From Paraburkholderia sp. BL21I4N1 (lineage in GTDB: Bacteria > Pseudomonadota > Gammaproteobacteria > Burkholderiales > Burkholderiaceae), in contig NZ_PVEN01000003.1 of the NCBI RefSeq assembly GCF_002973525.1, positions 372,001 to 436,000 of the forward strand: a stretch of DNA of 64,000 nucleotides, given 5' to 3'. Under the pieces are notes generated by a model, which did no database searches, was not told where the DNA came from, and saw nothing but the letters and a program-made list of their open reading frames with translations. Every line of letters starts with the position of its first letter. Positions within the stretch are counted from its first letter, which is position 1. Shown here one piece after another: positions 15,935-25,976 of this stretch. The translations under genes and the position numbers were made by a program.

Positions 15935-17083
15935 CTAATGCCGATCAACCCACTTCAACCCAACCAACCCGAGCACGAGATAAACCAACCCAGGCGTAGC
16001 CGCAGTCAAAGGAGCAGGCCAGGTATTCAGCGTGCCGATATGCGAGAACAACGTGTTGAAGAGTTGAAAACTCATCCCCAGCATGATCCCGCCGAACACC
16101 TTAACCCCGACCACCCCAGCCCGCGTATGCAGATAAGCAAACGGCAGCGACAAAACCAGCATCACGAACACCGCAAACGGATACAAAACCTTACGCCAGA
16201 GCGCGATCTCATACCGCTGCGTATCCTGATGATTCTCAGTCAAATGCTGGATATACCGGAACAGGTTGAACATCGACATCCGATCCGGCGACACCAGCAG
16301 CACTGACAGAATCTGCGGCGTCAATTCCGAGCGCAGCGAATACTCCGGCAAACTAACCTGAGTCGCGCGATAGACCGGATTCAACGCATCCGCGGGTGTT
16401 CCTGGAGGAGGCGGCACATCGATCAATTGCGTATCGGTCACGTCGGTCAATTGCCAATGGCCCGGCGGCTGATACTTGCCGCTTTTGGCGATCCGCACAT
16501 TCGACAACCGGAACTTCGAATCGAACTCATAGATCCGCACGTTGCTGATCGTCGCATCCGGCTTCAACTCGCCGACGTTCACGAAGCGCGTCACCTGCTC
16601 GCCATCGGCCCGCGCGGTGAGCGTGTCTTTCACCCACACACCTGACTGGAAGTTACTCGACACCGACGACCCCAGCGCCTCCAGCCGCACCCGTTCCGAC
16701 AACTGATCCGTATAAGGTCCGACCACTTCGCCGATCAGATAAGTCACGAACACCAGCGGAATCCCGATCTTCAACAGCGATCGCAACGACTGATTCGTCG
16801 CCAGCCCGGACACCCGAAAAATCGTGTACTCGGAATTCGCCGCCATCTGCGCGAACACATAAATCGCGCTGATCAACGCGGCGACCGGAATGATCTCGTA
16901 GAAGCGCGATGGCGTCTGCAACGCCACCCGCAGTACCGCATACTGAAACTTGTAGTTACCGTGCCCAACCGAATTCAGTTCGTTGATCAGGTCGAAGAAG
17001 AAGAACAGACCCGAAAACGCAAACAGAATGAAGATGAACGTGAGGTAGATCTGACGCGCGAAATACCTTTCATAAATGCGCAT
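15935..17083 (-). CDS. lptG: Lipopolysaccharide export permease LptG
   Basis: One of the two membrane subunits of the LptB2FG transporter that extracts lipopolysaccharide from the inner membrane. The 382-residue protein has about six membrane helices, three at each end (for example 'QIYLTFIFILFAFSGLFFFF' near the start), separated by a large periplasmic beta-jellyroll domain (about residues 130-270). The start MRIYERYFARQIYLTF is typical of LptG. It begins three bases after the lptF stop, so the two are cotranscribed. Length is normal for the family. Confidence 0.93.
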   Translation of the reverse strand: MRIYERYFARQIYLTFIFILFAFSGLFFFFDLINELNSVGHGNYKFQYAVLRVALQTPSRFYEIIPVAALISAIYVFAQMAANSEYTIFRVSGLATNQSLRSLLKIGIPLVFVTYLIGEVVGPYTDQLSERVRLEALGSSVSSNFQSGVWVKDTLTARADGEQVTRFVNVGELKPDATISNVRIYEFDSKFRLSNVRIAKSGKYQPPGHWQLTDVTDTQLIDVPPPPGTPADALNPVYRATQVSLPEYSLRSELTPQILSVLLVSPDRMSMFNLFRYIQHLTENHQDTQRYEIALWRKVLYPFAVFVMLVLSLPFAYLHTRAGVVGVKVFGGIMLGMSFQLFNTLFSHIGTLNTWPAPLTAATPGLVYLVLGLVGLKWVDRH

Positions 17084-17086
17084 CGG

Positions 17087-18184
17087 TCAGGTCCCCTGCG
17101 AACGGTTGAACATGGCCCGCGTGAAGAGCGGGCGGTTGCGCACGCGCAGCCAGAAGATAAACGCGACGATCGCCGCGACGATCACATGCAGGCCCACCAG
17201 CCCGACCCCGAACGACAGCTTGCCTTGCTCGATCCACGACTGCACCACGTTCAACAGATTCGAATACGTCAGATAGATCAGCACCGCCATCACCAGATTG
17301 ATGGTGCGGCTACGCCGTGGGTTCTGATGGGCGAGCGGAATCGCCAGCAGCATCAGATTGAGCGCGATCAGCGGCAGCCCCGCGCGCCAGGCGAATTCAG
17401 CGAGGTTCTCGTTGGTGGGATTGCGCAGCAGCGCAAGCGTGGACGTGCCGGTCGTGGTCGATGCGCTAACAACCGGCTGGCTCTGGATCTTCACGCCATA
17501 GCGTTCGAATTCCATGATGCGGAAGTCGGGGTGCCCCGGCTCGCCGTCGTAGCGCCGGCCGTTTTCCAGCACGACGAAGCGGTCGCCATTCTTATGCGTC
17601 TCGGTGTGCCCGTTCTTCGACACCACCACGTTGACCTTGCCGTTCTCGGTGCTGGTCACGAACACGTTTTCGACGTGCCCCTGGTCGGGCGACATCTTCT
17701 CGATGAAGAACACCCGGTGGCTGGTGGCCGATTCGCGGAATTGGCCAGGCGCCAGCAGCGAGACTTCGTCGCGTTGCTGGAAGCGCGCGCGGATCAGCTT
17801 GTTCTGCTGGTTCGACCACGGCCAGCCGACGAACACGAAGAACATGATGAGGATGATGATCGGCGTGGCAAAAATACCGATCGGCTTGATGAACTGGGTC
17901 AGACTGACACCCGAGGACAGCCAGACGACCATCTCGGAGTCACGGTACCAGCGCGTCAGGACGAACAGGATCGACACGAACAGGGTCGCGACAAGCATGA
18001 TGGCCAGGTAGCCGATCACGGTCAGTCCGATGAGGACCAGCACGTCGCGCGGATCGATCTCGCCCGAGGCCGCGAAGCCGACGATACGGATCATCATCGT
18101 CGTCAGCACGAGCGTGAGGAGAACCATGAACACGGCACCAGCCGTATACGCGAGTTCGCGCTGGAGGGAGCGTTCGAAGATCAT
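17087..18184 (-). CDS. lptF: Lipopolysaccharide export permease LptF
   Basis: Partner of LptG in the lipopolysaccharide ABC exporter. It has 365 residues with the family beginning [19 protein letters not shown], three N-terminal helices, a periplasmic domain (about residues 125-260) and three C-terminal helices starting near '[20 protein letters not shown]'. It is the first gene of the lptF-lptG-cbiX operon and is divergent from pepA across 137 bases, an order common in proteobacteria. Confidence 0.93.
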   Translation of the reverse strand: MIFERSLQRELAYTAGAVFMVLLTLVLTTMMIRIVGFAASGEIDPRDVLVLIGLTVIGYLAIMLVATLFVSILFVLTRWYRDSEMVVWLSSGVSLTQFIKPIGIFATPIIILIMFFVFVGWPWSNQQNKLIRARFQQRDEVSLLAPGQFRESATSHRVFFIEKMSPDQGHVENVFVTSTENGKVNVVVSKNGHTETHKNGDRFVVLENGRRYDGEPGHPDFRIMEFERYGVKIQSQPVVSASTTTGTSTLALLRNPTNENLAEFAWRAGLPLIALNLMLLAIPLAHQNPRRSRTINLVMAVLIYLTYSNLLNVVQSWIEQGKLSFGVGLVGLHVIVAAIVAFIFWLRVRNRPLFTRAMFNRSQGT

Positions 18185-18321
18185 TATTGATGATGAGAGG
18201 GGGCGCTCTCAGCGGCGCGAGGGTTACTCCCCGTCACACCTCCGGTGCAGCCGCCGCAGGAAAAATAGCGGATAATTGCGGCTTTCATCCTAAGCCCAGA
18301 TTTTATCCGAGGACAAGCGCG
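18185..18321. promoter_or_regulatory. Divergent lptF-pepA promoter region
   Basis: Gap of 137 bases between two divergent starts. On the plus strand the A-rich stretch around 18260-18280 (AAAAATAGCGGATAATTGCG) includes a plausible -10-like TAAT for pepA. The pepA start at 18322 is preceded by GAGGA. I cannot assign the lptF promoter boxes. Confidence 0.5.
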
Positions 18322-19833
18322 ATGGACTTTAGCATAAAAGCCTGTGATTGGACCAAAGGCTCGTCAAACGGTTTCCTGACCGGTAAATCCGATTGCATCG
18401 TGATCGGTGTGTTCGAGTCGCAGACGCTTTCGGGCGCGGCGCTCGAGATCGACGCGGCCACCAAGGGGCTGTTGACCCGTGTCATCAAAGCCGGCGATAT
18501 GGAAGGCAAAGCCGGCTCCACGCTGTTCCTGCACGAAGTGTCGGGTATCGGCGCGTCGCGTGTGCTGCTGGTCGGTCTCGGCAAGCAGGACGCTTTCAAT
18601 CAGAAAGCCTACGGCGACGCTGCGCGTGCCGCCTGGCGCGCCTTGCTGGGCACGAAGATCGTCCAGGTCACCTTCACGCTCGCTCAACTGCCTATCCTCG
18701 AACGATCGGCCGATTGGGGCGTGCGCGCCGCGATCCTCGCGCTGCGCGAGCTGACGTACAAGTTCACGCAGATGAAGAGCAAGCCGGACACCACGCCGCG
18801 CGCCCTGAAGCGCATCGTGTTCAGCGTCAACACCGGCGACGACAAGGCGGCCAAGCTGGCCGCCAAGCAAGGCGCGGCACTGGCCAACGGCATGGATCTG
18901 ACGCGCGACCTCGGCAACCTGCCGAGCAACGTCTGCACGCCCACCTACCTCGCCAACACCGCGAAGAAGCTCGCCAAAGACTGGAAGCTGAAGGTCGAAG
19001 TGCTCGGCGAGAAGCAATGCGAAGCGCTGAAGATGGGTTCGTTCCTGTCGGTCACGGCCGGCTCGGTCGAACCGGCGCAGTTCATCGTGCTGCAGTACCA
19101 CGGCGGCGCCGCGAAGGCCGCGCCGGTAGTGCTGGTCGGCAAGGGCGTGACGTTCGACACGGGCGGCATCTCGCTGAAGCCGGGCGAAGGCATGGACGAG
19201 ATGAAGTACGACATGTGCGGCGCCGGTTCGGTGCTGGGCACGATCCGCGCCGTCGCCGAAATGGGTTTGAAAATCAACGTGGTGGCCATCATCGCGGCGG
19301 TTGAGAACATGCCGTCGGCTACGGCCACCAAGCCGGGCGACATCGTCACCAGCATGAAGGGTTTGACGATCGAAGTGCTGAACACGGACGCCGAAGGCCG
19401 GCTGATCCTGTGCGACGCACTCACGTATGCCGAGCGCTTCAAGCCGGCGGCCGTGATCGACGTCGCCACGCTGACGGGCGCCTGCGTCATCGCGCTGGGT
19501 CACCACAACAGCGGTTTGTTCTCGAAAGACGACGCGCTGGCGGGTGAGTTGCTCGACGCATCGCGTGAAGCTTCGGACCCGGCCTGGCGCATGCCGCTCG
19601 ACGACGAGTATCAGGATCAGCTCAAGTCGAACTTCGCGGATCTGGCGAACATCGGCGGCCGTCCTGGCGGCAGCGTGACGGCGGCGTGCTTCCTGTCGCG
19701 CTTCACGGAAGCGTATCCGTGGGCGCATCTGGACATCGCGGGTACGGCGTGGAAGAGCGGCGCGGCGAAGGGTGCCACCGGTCGTCCGGTGCCATTGCTC
19801 TCGCAGTTCCTGATCGACCGCGCTGCACAATGA
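18322..19833 (+). CDS. pepA: Leucyl aminopeptidase (cytosol aminopeptidase, M17)
   Basis: Two-metal aminopeptidase that removes N-terminal residues in the cytoplasm; in E. coli PepA also binds DNA in Xer recombination and carAB control. I start at 18322 ([13 protein letters not shown]) behind GAGGACAAGCGCG; earlier in-frame starts lie in the promoter. The protein has 503 residues. The C-terminal catalytic domain shows '[20 protein letters not shown]' with the metal-binding Lys and Asp residues and the family signature NTDAEGRL. Length and motifs are normal. holC follows after about 100 bases, as in many proteobacteria. Confidence 0.95.
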   Translation: MDFSIKACDWTKGSSNGFLTGKSDCIVIGVFESQTLSGAALEIDAATKGLLTRVIKAGDMEGKAGSTLFLHEVSGIGASRVLLVGLGKQDAFNQKAYGDAARAAWRALLGTKIVQVTFTLAQLPILERSADWGVRAAILALRELTYKFTQMKSKPDTTPRALKRIVFSVNTGDDKAAKLAAKQGAALANGMDLTRDLGNLPSNVCTPTYLANTAKKLAKDWKLKVEVLGEKQCEALKMGSFLSVTAGSVEPAQFIVLQYHGGAAKAAPVVLVGKGVTFDTGGISLKPGEGMDEMKYDMCGAGSVLGTIRAVAEMGLKINVVAIIAAVENMPSATATKPGDIVTSMKGLTIEVLNTDAEGRLILCDALTYAERFKPAAVIDVATLTGACVIALGHHNSGLFSKDDALAGELLDASREASDPAWRMPLDDEYQDQLKSNFADLANIGGRPGGSVTAACFLSRFTEAYPWAHLDIAGTAWKSGAAKGATGRPVPLLSQFLIDRAAQ

Positions 19834-19939
19834 TGCAACGCAGTAAGGTGGCCAGCGCGGTAACGGACCCGGCGTCGAGCCGGGTCCGGGCCGCGCAACG
19901 GCGCGCAAGCCCGGCTGTCCACGCAAGGCGGACCCGCCG

Positions 19940-20356
19940 ATGACGAGGATCGATTTTCACTCGAACGTCGGCGATTCGCTGTTGTATGCGTGCCGCCTGA
20001 TCCGCAAGGCGTATCAGGCGGGTCAGCCGACCATCGTGCTGGCCGAGCCCGAGCGTCTGCGGGCTTTCGACGAACAGCTATGGACTTTCTCGCCGCTCGA
20101 CTTCGTGCCGCATTGCATGGCGAGCACGCCGCTCGCCGCGCAAACGCCGATCGTGCTGGCGTCGAATCTCGACGACGTGCCGCATCACCAGGTACTGCTC
20201 AATCTGGGTGCCGCGGTGCCGGCCCAGTTCGCCCGCTTCGAAAGATTGCTGGAAGTGGTCGGTAACGCACACGACGAACTCGCTGCGGGCCGCGAACGCT
20301 ATCGTTTCTATCGCGATCGCGGCTATGCTTTGAACAACTACAAGCAGGGCAGCTAG
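19940..20356 (+). CDS. holC: DNA polymerase III subunit chi
   Basis: Clamp-loader accessory subunit that links the replicase to single-strand-binding protein. The 138-residue protein has the family start MTRIDFHSNVGDSLLYACRL, then 'LWTFSPLDFVPHCM' and the C-terminal RFYRDRGYALNNYKQG. It lies behind pepA in the same direction. The HolD partner is not visible in the window. Confidence 0.92.
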   Translation: MTRIDFHSNVGDSLLYACRLIRKAYQAGQPTIVLAEPERLRAFDEQLWTFSPLDFVPHCMASTPLAAQTPIVLASNLDDVPHHQVLLNLGAAVPAQFARFERLLEVVGNAHDELAAGRERYRFYRDRGYALNNYKQGS

Positions 20357-20448
20357 GTTCTTTTCGTCCGCATCGCGTGATCCCCTGTTTTAAGGATCCG
20401 GCGTGGACGCGGCCTGCCTTGGCTTCGACTCAAACAGGGAGAGCGCAC

Positions 20449-21282
20449 GTGTCCGATCCCCACGACAATTCGATTCCGGTACTGAGCGAGATTCTCGTGC
20501 CGGGCAATGCTGTGCAGGCGCGTCGTCCGTCAAACGACACCGCCGTGCAGGCCGACCATTCCATCGCTGACGACGGTGCGCCGCGCGAGCCGGGATTTCG
20601 CACTGAGCCGGTGTTTGAACAGGCGCACGAGCCGGCGCACGGGCAACTGCACGAGCCCAGTCTGGCGGCTGACGCCGAACCCGAACTCGCCCCGCAGCCG
20701 CTGCTGACGCCGGAACACCTGGCTTCGCCCGAACCGGTGCTCGAACCGGACGCCATGCATACGCACGAACTCGCTGCCGAGCAGGAACTCGCGGCCGAAC
20801 CGCCGCCCTTGCCGACGCTGGACGAGGTGCTCGAGCTAGGCCGCGTGGCCACGCCGGAACCCCTGCATGCGCCGACGCATGCCGCGGATCATCATCCGAA
20901 GAAGCGTTCGCGCGCGCATCACGCGCATGACGACGTGCCCGAGCGTGACGCCGGTGTCTTCAATCGCGCCGAGCCGCTTGCTCCGTTCGAAGCCGGTACG
21001 AGCGTGCCGCCCGACATCGCTCATGAGACCGCTGCGGCGCCGCAGTCGGGTCTCGACGCGGATCTCATCGCCGAGCGTCTGCGTGGACGCTTCGCAGGTT
21101 TCCTGACGGGCGAGGGACGGGGTGTGATCGAAGCACGCTGCCGCGATGCGTTGCAGGAGCACACGGGGTGGCTGGTCAGCCAGATCACGCGTGAAGTCGC
21201 GCTGACGCTGGAAACCGAAATGACCGCGTGGGTGCGGGAAGCGGTGGAGGAAGAGATCGCGCGGCGCTCAGGCCACGCGTGA
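20449..21282 (+). CDS. DUF2486 family protein, low-complexity, Burkholderia-type
   Basis: I start at the GTG at 20449 because AGGGAGAG lies seven bases upstream; the 277-residue protein begins VSDPHDNSIPVLSEILVPG. Residues about 30-190 are low-complexity, rich in Glu, Pro, Ala and His with repeated 'EP' and 'HEPAH'-like pieces, and probably disordered. The C-terminal 70 residues look folded and helical (LRGRFAGFLTGEGRGVIEAR, ending EEEIARRSGHA). Members of this family sit downstream of holC in Burkholderia genomes; no function is known to me. No signal peptide or membrane segment is seen. Confidence 0.8.
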   Translation: MSDPHDNSIPVLSEILVPGNAVQARRPSNDTAVQADHSIADDGAPREPGFRTEPVFEQAHEPAHGQLHEPSLAADAEPELAPQPLLTPEHLASPEPVLEPDAMHTHELAAEQELAAEPPPLPTLDEVLELGRVATPEPLHAPTHAADHHPKKRSRAHHAHDDVPERDAGVFNRAEPLAPFEAGTSVPPDIAHETAAAPQSGLDADLIAERLRGRFAGFLTGEGRGVIEARCRDALQEHTGWLVSQITREVALTLETEMTAWVREAVEEEIARRSGHA

Positions 21283-21305
21283 TTCGAAGGGAAGAGAAGG
21301 CGGCT

Positions 21306-21356
21306 TGAAACGCGAGCATGCGTTTCAGCGCCTTCAACGCTACACGCTCAGCGTTG
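21306..21356. terminator. Two hairpins between convergent genes
   Basis: TGAAACGC (21306-21313) pairs with GCGTTTCA (21320-21327), and CAACGCT (21335-21341) pairs with AGCGTTG (21350-21356). They lie between the convergent DUF2486 and cytochrome genes. Neither is followed by a clear T-run, so a terminator function is likely from position but not certain. Confidence 0.45.
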
Positions 21357-21381
21357 CAAGCTCACCGACGCGGGCGCGACA

Positions 21382-21723
21382 TCATTTCAGCGACAACACC
21401 CAGCCCGCCAACGTGGCTGCCTGATCGGGCGTGAGTTGCGTGTTCGCGGGCATGGGCACCATGCCCCACACACCGGCGCTGCCGTCCAGAATCTTGTTCT
21501 TCAGATAGGTCGCGGCATCGTCGCGGCCGGCATATTTCGCTGCGACATCATGTAGCGCCGGTCCCATGAACGGGCGAGCGACCGCGTGGCAACTCATACA
21601 GTTCTGCTGTTGGGCCAGCGCCAGACCGGCGGCCGCCTCGGCATGCGCGACCGGACTACCGACGCTCAGGATAACGCCCAGCAGGCCGGCGATTGCAAGC
21701 GCTGCATGCGACATGGATTTCAT
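21382..21723 (-). CDS. Small secreted c-type cytochrome (class I, c5-like)
   Basis: Periplasmic electron carrier of 113 residues. I start at 21723 (MKSMSHAALAIAGLLGV) because GGAGAC lies five bases upstream; a longer frame reaching 21885 lacks this. A signal peptide ends near AHA at residue 28. The heme motif is C42-M-S-C45-H46 and the distal Met is M88 or M91 in 'GMVPMPANT'. Length and order fit cytochrome c5/c551-type monoheme proteins. A TATAAT -10 box lies on the same strand at 21766-21771, so the gene has its own promoter just behind the ilvD terminator. Confidence 0.88.
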   Translation of the reverse strand: MKSMSHAALAIAGLLGVILSVGSPVAHAEAAAGLALAQQQNCMSCHAVARPFMGPALHDVAAKYAGRDDAATYLKNKILDGSAGVWGMVPMPANTQLTPDQAATLAGWVLSLK

Positions 21724-21765
21724 TCTGGTCTCCGTCGGTGCAGATGCCCGACTCGTGGTGCAGGC

Positions 21766-21806
21766 ATTATAAAAGGAAAGGGGCGCACGGTTTTCCGTGC
21801 GCCCCT
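21766..21806 (-). terminator. ilvD terminator followed at once by the cytochrome -10 box
   Basis: AGGGGCGCACGG (21779-21790) and CCGTGCGCCCCT (21795-21806) form a perfect 12-bp stem around TTTT. On the minus strand it is followed by TTTCCTTTTATAATG, giving a T-rich tail, and that tail itself contains TATAAT (21766-21771). So one short stretch appears to end ilvD transcription and start the cytochrome gene. Confidence 0.75.
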
Positions 21807-21946
21807 CTGCGCTTTTACGTAGCTTATCGACCCGGCTCAGCTTGCCTGGCGTGGGCTGGGCCGCAGCCTCGAGCGCGCCTCGCAAAACTTGCCAAACGCA
21901 AGTGAGTCACGTCGAAAGCCGCGTTGCCATTCCCTTCGCTCTGGCA

Positions 21947-23620
21947 TCACCCCGTAATCGCTCCCTTGTTGGCCGGCAACGCCAACGCCGAGTACTTCGC
22001 CAGCACACCCCGCGTGTAGCGCGGCTTCGGCTGCTGCCAGGCGGCGCGGCGACGCTGCAACTCGGCGTCGTCGATGTTCAGTTGCAGCAGCAGCTGGTGG
22101 GCGTCGATGGTGATCGAATCGCCTTCCTGCACGAACGCGATCGTGCCGCCCACGAACGCTTCCGGTGCGACGTGGCCAACCACCATGCCCCACGTGCCGC
22201 CCGAGAAACGGCCGTCGGTGATCAGGCCGACGGTCTCGCCCAGCCCCTTGCCGATAATTGCCGAGGTTGGCGCGAGCATCTCCGGCATGCCGGGGCCGCC
22301 CTTCGGACCGAGGTAGCGGAGCACCACCACGTCGCCGGCGACAATCTTGTCAGCCAGAATCGCTTCGAGCGCGCTTTGTTCGTCGTCGAACACGCGCGCC
22401 GGGCCGGTGATGACCGGGTTCTTCAGGCCGGTGATCTTGGCGACCGCGCCGTCTTCGGCCAGATTGCCCTTCAGGATCGCGAGGTGACCTTCCTTGTAGA
22501 GCGCCTTGTCGATGGGGAAAATCACCTGCTGATCGGCGCGCGGCTTGCCCGGCACATCCTTGAGTTCTTCGGCCAGCGTCTTGCCGGTGATGGTGATGCA
22601 GTCGCCGTGCAGCATGCCCGCGTCGAGCAGGATCTTCATGACTTGCGGAATGCCGCCAGCCTTATGCAGATCCGTCGCGACGTATTGGCCGGACGGCTTC
22701 AGGTTGCAGATCACCGGCACTTTCTTGCGCATGCGCTCGAAGTCTTCGATCGTCCATTCCACTTCGGCCGCATGCGCGATCGCCAGGTAGTGCAGCACGG
22801 CGTTGGTCGAGCCGCCGGTCGCCATGATCAGTGCCACGGCGTTCTCGATCGACTTTTTCGTGATGATGTCGCGCGGCTTCAGGTCCTTCTTGACGGCTTC
22901 GACCAGCACGCGCGCCGACTCCGCGGCGGAGTCGACCTTTTCGTCGTCCGGATTGGCCATGGTCGACGAATACAGCAGCGACATGCCGAGCGCCTCGAAC
23001 GAAGAACTCATCGTGTTGGCGGTGTACATGCCGCCGCACGAACCCGACGACGGGCACGCGTTTCTTTCGACCCCTTCGAAATCTTCTTCCGACATGCGGC
23101 CCGCCGTGAATTCGCCGACCGCCTCGAACGACGACACGATGGTCAGGTCCACGCCCTTCCAGTTGCCCGGACGGATCGTGCCGCCATACACGTAGATGCC
23201 GGGCACGTTGGTGCGCGCGAGGCCGATCATGCCGCCCGGCATGTTCTTGTCGCAACCGCCGATCACGACCACGCCGTCCATCCATTGGCCTTGCACGCAC
23301 GTCTCGATGCAGTCGGCGATTACTTCGCGCGAGACGAGCGAGTATTTCATGCCTTCGGTGCCCATCGACATGCCGTCCGAGATGGTCGGCGTGCCGAAGA
23401 TCTGCGGATTCGCGTCGGCACCCTTGACCGCGGCGACGGCCGCGTCGGCCAGACGCTGCAGGCCGGAGTTGCACGGCGTGATGGTCGAGTGGCCGTTGGC
23501 GATGCCGATCATCGGCTTGTCGAAGTCTTCCTTCTTGTAGCCGAGGGCGTAGTACATGGAGCGATTCGGCGAACGCGCCACGCCTTGCGTGATGTTCTTC
23601 GAACGACGGTTGTATGCCAT
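21947..23620 (-). CDS. ilvD: Dihydroxy-acid dehydratase
   Basis: Fe-S enzyme that dehydrates 2,3-dihydroxy-acids to the 2-keto acids of valine, isoleucine and pantothenate synthesis. I start at 23620 ([13 protein letters not shown]), which gives 557 residues and the normal family beginning; the upstream in-frame start lies in the promoter. Cluster-binding cysteines are in CDKNMPGG (near residue 124) and [11 protein letters not shown] (near 195). It is divergent from a LysR gene that may control it. Terminator at 21779-21806. Confidence 0.95.
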   Translation of the reverse strand: MAYNRRSKNITQGVARSPNRSMYYALGYKKEDFDKPMIGIANGHSTITPCNSGLQRLADAAVAAVKGADANPQIFGTPTISDGMSMGTEGMKYSLVSREVIADCIETCVQGQWMDGVVVIGGCDKNMPGGMIGLARTNVPGIYVYGGTIRPGNWKGVDLTIVSSFEAVGEFTAGRMSEEDFEGVERNACPSSGSCGGMYTANTMSSSFEALGMSLLYSSTMANPDDEKVDSAAESARVLVEAVKKDLKPRDIITKKSIENAVALIMATGGSTNAVLHYLAIAHAAEVEWTIEDFERMRKKVPVICNLKPSGQYVATDLHKAGGIPQVMKILLDAGMLHGDCITITGKTLAEELKDVPGKPRADQQVIFPIDKALYKEGHLAILKGNLAEDGAVAKITGLKNPVITGPARVFDDEQSALEAILADKIVAGDVVVLRYLGPKGGPGMPEMLAPTSAIIGKGLGETVGLITDGRFSGGTWGMVVGHVAPEAFVGGTIAFVQEGDSITIDAHQLLLQLNIDDAELQRRRAAWQQPKPRYTRGVLAKYSALALPANKGAITG

Positions 23621-23805
23621 GGGGAACTCCAGTCTGTTTTGTTTTGGTGTGTGCCGCGTGTCCGTATTGCCGTAATGCGTTCTGGTGCGACGGGTGTCGT
23701 GCGTCAATCCAGTGTAGTTCCGACGCGTGATGCAAGGATGCGGTTTTGCAAACTGCGTGTCCAATATATTATTGATGGCCGATTAGGTCGTAAAATATAT
23801 TAATT
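23621..23805. promoter_or_regulatory. Divergent ilvD-LysR promoter region with AT-rich dyad
   Basis: 185-base gap between divergent starts. Close to the LysR start it holds AATATATT (23763-23770) and a mirrored AATATATT (23794-23801), an AT-rich dyad in a GC-rich setting. This layout fits an autoregulatory LysR operator overlapping the promoters; the exact binding site is not defined. Confidence 0.5.
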
Positions 23806-24792
23806 ATGCTGCCCGCCATCCCCGACCTGCGCCAGTTGCGCTATTTCGTGACCGTCGCCGAAGAAAAACACTTCGGGCGCGCGGCCGTGCGTCTTTCGAT
23901 GACGCAGCCGCCGTTGTCGCAAGCCATCCGCGCGCTTGAGGAGACGCTCGGCGTCGAGCTGTTCGCGCGTACCAAGCGCTCGGTCGAACTCACGCCGGTG
24001 GGCGCGGATCTATTGCCCGAGGTGCAGCGCCTGCTGGCCGGCGCCGAAGGGCTGCGGCCGCTCGCGCAGAGTCTGGCGCGCGGGGAGGCGGGGGTGTTGT
24101 CGCTGGCGTTCGTCTCGACCGCGGACTATGGGCTCATGCCATTGCTGCTGCGCGATTTCGGCGTGCGCCATCCGCGCGTGCGACTCGAACTGACCGAGGC
24201 CACCAGCGACGTGCAAGTGGACGAACTGGTGGCTGGGCGCATCGACGCGGGCCTCGTGATCGCGCCGCTGCCGTCGCGCCACGCCACGCAGTTGTCGTGG
24301 CTGCCGATTGCGCGCGAGCCGCTGATCATCGCGATGTCGACGGAGAGGGCGGCGCGCGTGGCCGAAGCCGCTGGGCATGACGTCGATCCCGAAGCCGAAT
24401 GGCTCGACACGCCGATCAGCCTGCGCGACGTCGCCGACGCGCCGCTCGTGATCTTCCCAAGACGTTTGGCGCCTGGCTTTTATGACATCATTATGGATTG
24501 CTACGGCGTGGCGGGCCTCACGCCCCACATCGGTCAGGAGGCGATCCAGATGCAGACGATCGTGAGCCTCGTGTCGGCCGGCATGGGTGTCGCACTGGTG
24601 CCGCAATCGTTACGTAATCTGCGCCGCACCGGCGTGGTGTATCGTCCGCTCGTCGAGTCGGTGCCGGCGATCGAAACGGGGCTGGTCTGGCGCACGGCGG
24701 AGGTGAGTCCGGTGCTGGCGGGCTTCATCGACATCGCGCGGAAGCATGCCGCTACCGTCGAGGCGCAGCATCCCGGCGCGCGGCATGTTTAA
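23806..24792 (+). CDS. LysR-type transcriptional regulator, divergent from ilvD
   Basis: 328-residue regulator: winged helix-turn-helix in residues 1-65 (LRQLRYFVTVAEEKHFGRAA, MTQPPLSQAIRALEETLG) and a substrate-binding-like effector domain from about 95. The sequence style resembles regulators of aromatic or organic-acid metabolism (BenM/CatR-like), but the gene is placed head-to-head with ilvD, so a role in branched-chain amino acid or pantothenate supply is possible. The target is not provable from sequence. Confidence 0.88.
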   Translation: MLPAIPDLRQLRYFVTVAEEKHFGRAAVRLSMTQPPLSQAIRALEETLGVELFARTKRSVELTPVGADLLPEVQRLLAGAEGLRPLAQSLARGEAGVLSLAFVSTADYGLMPLLLRDFGVRHPRVRLELTEATSDVQVDELVAGRIDAGLVIAPLPSRHATQLSWLPIAREPLIIAMSTERAARVAEAAGHDVDPEAEWLDTPISLRDVADAPLVIFPRRLAPGFYDIIMDCYGVAGLTPHIGQEAIQMQTIVSLVSAGMGVALVPQSLRNLRRTGVVYRPLVESVPAIETGLVWRTAEVSPVLAGFIDIARKHAATVEAQHPGARHV

Positions 24793-24934
24793 CGGCGCGG
24801 CCGCGAACGCATTGCGCGCGGGGCCGTCCAATGCATGCGCTACAGTGTGCGCGATCCCTGTGCGCGAACCGTCACTCGTGCCAGCAATCGATTAGAAAAC
24901 CCGCTTCTGAACCTGAACTGCCCATAACAACACG

Positions 24935-25849
24935 ATGCTCATTCACCCGAATTTCGACCCCGTTGCCATTCATCTGGGGCCGCTCGCTGTGCGCTGGTAT
25001 GGACTGATGTACCTCGTCGCCTTTATCGCGGCGATCGTCGTCGGTCGGCTGCGGCTGCGTTTGCCGTACGTCGCCGCGCAAGGCTGGACCGCGAAAGATA
25101 TCGACGACATGCTGTTTTACGGCGTGCTGGGTACGATCCTCGGCGGTCGCCTCGGCTACGTGCTGTTCTACAAAGCGAGCTTCTATTTCGCGCATCCGCT
25201 CGACATCTTCAAGGTGTGGGAAGGCGGCATGTCGTTCCACGGCGGCTTCCTCGGCGTGACGCTGGCCATGGTGCTGTTCGCGTATCAACGCAAACGCTCG
25301 TGGCTGCAAGTCACCGATTTCGTCGCGCCGATGGTGCCGACCGGGCTCGCGGCGGGGCGCCTCGGCAACTTCATCAACGGCGAGTTGTGGGGCCGCGTGA
25401 CCGATCCGGCGTCGCCGTGGGCGATGATGTTTCCCGGCGCCGCACCCGACGACGCCGCGTGGCTCAGCGCGCATCCGCAACTGGCGGCGCAGTGGCATCT
25501 GAACGAAGTGTTCGCGCAATATCACATGCTGCCGCGTCATCCGTCGGAGCTGTATGAGATCGCGCTGGAAGGTATCGCGCTGTTCTTCGTGCTGATCTTC
25601 TTCTCGCGCAAACCGAAGCCGTTGGGCGCGATTTCCGCGGTGTTCCTGATCGGCTACGGCCTCGCACGCTTCACTGTGGAATTCGCCCGTGAGCCGGACG
25701 ACTTCCTCGGTCTGCTGGCCATGGGTCTCTCCATGGGCCAATGGCTGTCGCTGCCGATGATCCTTGTCGGTATAGGCGTGTTGGTGTGGGCTTATCGTCG
25801 TGCGCGTCGTGCGCGTCGTGAACCGGCGCAGGCGGTCAGTACGAACTGA
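24935..25849 (+). CDS. lgt: Prolipoprotein diacylglyceryl transferase
   Basis: Inner-membrane enzyme that attaches diacylglycerol to the lipobox cysteine of prolipoproteins, the first step of lipoprotein maturation. It has 304 residues with seven predicted membrane helices, the family start [23 protein letters not shown], and the signature [14 protein letters not shown] beginning near residue 141. Length is normal. The protein ends with an Arg-rich tail of short CGT repeats (RRARRARRE). A strong bidirectional terminator follows. Confidence 0.95.
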   Translation: MLIHPNFDPVAIHLGPLAVRWYGLMYLVAFIAAIVVGRLRLRLPYVAAQGWTAKDIDDMLFYGVLGTILGGRLGYVLFYKASFYFAHPLDIFKVWEGGMSFHGGFLGVTLAMVLFAYQRKRSWLQVTDFVAPMVPTGLAAGRLGNFINGELWGRVTDPASPWAMMFPGAAPDDAAWLSAHPQLAAQWHLNEVFAQYHMLPRHPSELYEIALEGIALFFVLIFFSRKPKPLGAISAVFLIGYGLARFTVEFAREPDDFLGLLAMGLSMGQWLSLPMILVGIGVLVWAYRRARRARREPAQAVSTN

Positions 25850-25887
25850 TCGAGGCTGCGGGTTATCGTTACCCAAAAAGCGCTCCA

Positions 25888-25919
25888 TAAAAAAGCCACG
25901 GCATGCCGTGGCTTTTTTT
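25888..25919. terminator. Bidirectional terminator between lgt and the SIMPL gene
   Basis: AAAAGCCACGGCA (25891-25903) pairs perfectly with TGCCGTGGCTTTT (25904-25916), with an A-run on one side and a T-run on the other. This is a classic intrinsic terminator usable from both strands and lies between convergent genes. Confidence 0.9.
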
Positions 25920-25976
25920 GCACCAGGTATCGGCTAGCGGGCCGGGCACACAAAACCGCGCCGAACCTCACGCGCA

